Of a stretch of DNA of 64,000 bases, positions 61,400-64,000 are shown piece after piece. How positions within the stretch are numbered: position 1 is the stretch's first letter; each line of letters starts with the position of its first letter. Under the pieces are notes generated by a model. It was not told where the DNA came from. It saw nothing but the letters and a program-made list of their open reading frames with translations, and ran no database searches. A program made the position numbers and the translations under genes. Where the stretch lies: positions 44,219,570-44,283,569 of the forward strand of contig OX579634.1 of NCBI GenBank assembly GCA_951230915.1. The letters run 5' to 3'. This stretch comes from Antitrichia curtipendula. Its lineage: Eukaryota; Streptophyta; Bryopsida; Hypnales; Leucodontaceae.

Positions 61400-62570
61400 G
61401 TCTGAATTTAGACTCTAAAAGGGAGGATATCAGAGTCAATATGGGTAGCTCACTATGAATGAAATTTTTTTTTAATTCTTTGAAATTTTCACACAACATT
61501 TGTCCATGGAGTGGCTTTAAAACCCATCAATTTTCATAACTTTTGACTATATGATTAAAAAATTAACAATGTAGTTTTCATTGCTCAGTGGACAACAGAA
61601 AAAACTTCTTTAAAAAACACTTTTTTTTAAAATAAAAAATTTGAAATTAATTTTTTAGATTTATATATACGTGGAAAGCTTTTAATCATTCCATTTTGAT
61701 TATTGAGATGAAAGTTATGAGTAGTTTTAGTTGTGGATAGTTTGCAAGTAGTTATGGAATCTCTACTTTAAAATAAATATGCCACAATTAACTACCTTTG
61801 GACTTTGGAAAGTTCAAAATTAGTATTGGTCATCGGGAGAAAAAAAAGTGGGCAACAAGAGATAATGCAAAACATCAGAAGATCAGTACAAACATCAAGA
61901 GATTTATACAAACATTGTGAGATCTCATGATGTTATTATTTGGAGATCTTTAGATGTTTTGTCTAGAATTCATTGAATAGTCCAAAAGTAATTAAATGTG
62001 ACATAAACTTTGAGGTCCTTTATTTAACTCACTTTTTAATATTTTTGAAAAAAAATAAAAACATTAGGTTTAGACTGTTTACTACAACATAAAAATCACT
62101 AGAATTGGCATTTTTGAATTCCATAAATTAATGGTTAACAATTTAGTATTTTGAATCATTCTCTACTTCTTTCTATTTACTATTATTTTCCTATATGTTG
62201 TACAATTCCAAATGATCTGAAATTTTTCAAGTATGTAGCCAACTTGCCTTAAAGAATGAATCCAAAGAATTTACAACCATTTGGGGCATTTTTCATAATG
62301 ATCTGACCTTGTAAAGTGCAGCTGCTCGTTTTTTTGTATGGTCAAAAAAAGGATTTTTGTCACTTCAAATGCTAATATCTTGCAATCTATATGGTGAAAG
62401 TTTTTGAAAGTTTTTCTACACCTTCTTAAACCAACATATTATAAGTTCCTTTGGTTACATTTGTCCAAAACTGTTTTCTTTTTTCTAAAATTTGGTATTT
62501 GTACTAAAAATGGCAATTTGACAGTGTTTTTAGTGAAAACATAGTCAAAACTCAAAAACCTTTAGGGACT
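61400..62570. mobile_element. piggyBac-type element, long family, decayed, with nested family E copy
   Basis: The interior matches 22300-22701 and 23478-24210 (GTAGCTCACTATG, TTTTGATTATTGAGATGAAAG). The right end AAACCTTTAGGGACT retains the terminal box, but TTAA is lost. The copy is split by a family E element at 61779-62004. The left boundary is approximate. Confidence 0.5.
61779..62004. mobile_element. Small inverted-repeat element, family E, copy 2
   Basis: Ends ATGCCACAATTAACTACCTT and, reversed, ATGTCACATTTAATTACTTT. The interior AAGAGATAATGCAAAACAT and GGAGATCTTTAGATGTT match 21166-21391. Confidence 0.7.
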
Positions 62571-62665
62571 AAAAAAAATTCAATAATCACTTATCACTTT
62601 GAGCTATATATAATCTGGAGTCACTACAAGCTTGTACAAAGTCCATCTACAATAGAAATACTATA

Positions 62666-62769
62666 AATTATGCCGATCCGTAAACTGTTTCAATGTACTT
62701 GTTCTTGTCATTTCAAGGCTTAAATGACAAGGGCAAGTTTGTTGAAATGATTTATGGATCGGCACAATT
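62666..62769. repeat. Hairpin with arms of about 45 nt
   Basis: ATGCCGATCCGTAAAC... and ...TTTATGGATCGGCACAATT are inverted copies, with CTTGTCATTT / AAATGACAAG closing a loop of under 10 nt. Several mismatches. It could be a foldback transposon or a small hairpin RNA source. Confidence 0.55.
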
Positions 62770-63484
62770 CAAGGCATTCTTACTCTAAAATGCAAGGAAT
62801 AAAATTGAAATACATTGAAAATTTAAGGAAAAGTTATAAAAAAAAGTCACATAAGAAATACTAATAGAAAATAGCTTGATTTATTTGACTACAATAATTT
62901 ACAATTCAAATTTAGAAGACTTGGAGCTACCAATAGTATAAGATAGTTAGCTCTTAAAGCGACCGTGTCAGCCTACCTGGCTCATTAATGACAATAATGG
63001 ATGTTTCAAGGAATATATCAATTGGCCTAGATAGGGATGCATTTAGAAACAATGGTCATTTGAAGAGTAGACCATCATATAGATGGTTCAGCATACAAGA
63101 CCACGTTGGAAAATCTAGGTGGAAAATTTTAATGTGTTGTCATTAACAACTAATTCTAATGTAAGGATCTCCATTGATTGAATGTATCCTAGCCTAAAAA
63201 ACATTCATCCCAACAATTAGAGGTTCTTTGAATGAATAATGACAATGGCTACTATCTATGCCACAATTTCAAATTTGAACTACTTAAATGACTTGAAATG
63301 GATATCATATAAATCTAAGTATTGAAAAACAATTTTTGTGATCTTAAAAGACTTTTTGGTATTCAGCCTGGCTAGCAATACATGAGGCAATCTATTCTTA
63401 CTCACCCCACATTTTAGCAACGTATGGTGGTCTATTTTTGTATAATTTAAGAGGAACTTATAGATCATTTATTCCTCTCAAATT
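62770..63484. other. AT-rich stretch, no gene recognised
   Basis: 62950-63070 is related to 15100-15185 (CCTACCTGGCTCATTAATGACAATAATGGAT versus a similar block there, both ending in a CATTTA box). No coding frame. Confidence 0.4.
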
Positions 63485-64000
63485 GCACAAGACCAAGGTC
63501 ATTTTCTGTCAAAAAACACTCAAAACTGCCACTTTTGTTGTGTTCATCTAAGAAAACCAAAAGATTACTTTAGAAAAATCTAACCATTAGATCTTATACT
63601 TCACTTGTCTGAAATTATGTGGTAAGAATTTCATCAAATTTGACTATATGGATTGGAAGATATGAACATTCAAAGTGTGGAAAAAAAATTGGACTCTGCC
63701 CTACAATTTCAGCTACCTTTGACCCCCATTTGTGGAATTTTTTTGCACTACAGACTTTGAGTTTAACAATCTACCATAACAAAGGTAATGCTATGCATAT
63801 GACTACCAAATTTCACTTCAAAAAAATGTGTGGAACACATCCAATTTTTTTTGGCAATGACACAATGGAGAATTGACAATACACTATATGTTTTAGCTAA
63901 CAAGTTTTCTATCTCATTATTTTTATACTCCAAAATTCCAATAGTGGATTAGAACATTGATTTATCTTTGACAAACATCCCCTCAAAAAATAAAAGTAAA
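63485..64000. mobile_element. piggyBac-type element, long family, cut by the window end
   Basis: GACCAAGGTCATTTTCTG followed by AAAAAACACTCAAAACTGCC matches the left portion of the copies at 14177 and 17560. The terminal TTAA/CCCC box has decayed and the right part lies outside the window. Confidence 0.55.

Overview
The window looks like nuclear DNA of a streptophyte plant, most likely a non-seed land plant of bryophyte, lycophyte or fern grade. The genes have spliceosomal introns with GT/AG borders and no operon structure. One gene is a plant-type phosphoenolpyruvate carboxylase and one is a plant nicotinamidase of the NIC2/NIC3 kind. A PrfH-type RtcB ligase, a family I do not associate with flowering plants, argues against an angiosperm. 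The exact lineage cannot be fixed from the sequence alone.

The window has a gene island of higher GC (about 28.7-58.7 kb) between two AT-rich, repeat-filled flanks (1-28 kb and 59-64 kb). Five protein genes are supported by reconstructed splice-consistent models: (1) minus strand 28739-30514, two-exon nicotinamidase, 193 aa; (2) plus strand 34980-38740, seven-exon WRAP73-type WD-repeat protein, 474 aa; (3) plus strand 40432-41472, intronless GH53 endo-beta-1,4-galactanase, 346 aa; (4) plus strand 42626-47618, seven-exon RtcB2/PrfH-coupled RNA ligase with an N-terminal beta-grasp-like domain, 489 aa; (5) minus strand 51480-57570, twelve-exon plant-type PEP carboxylase, 976 aa. The functions are unrelated (NAD salvage, centrosome/spindle scaffold, cell-wall galactan, RNA repair, anaplerotic carbon fixation), so they are neighbours rather than a pathway.

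The flanks are mostly DNA-transposon debris. Two broken piggyBac transposase genes (1-1030 and 20770-21730) are accompanied by about a dozen non-autonomous copies whose ends read TTAA|CCCCTAAAGG ... CCTTTAGGGG|TTAA. These are piggyBac-type target sites and termini, in a long family of about 0.85-0.93 kb and a short family of about 220 bp. CACTA-type elements and foldbacks (CACTACAAG... termini, 3-bp target duplications) are the second component, including a 2.16-kb element full of palindromic subterminal repeats and minisatellites. A Stowaway/mariner-like element sits upstream of the galactanase gene, and several smaller repeat families recur. One unusually GC-rich stretch (about 15.55-17.2 kb) in the left flank carries a 34-bp near-perfect inverted repeat shaped like a plant microRNA precursor.

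No tRNA, rRNA, CRISPR array or LTR retrotransposon was recognised.
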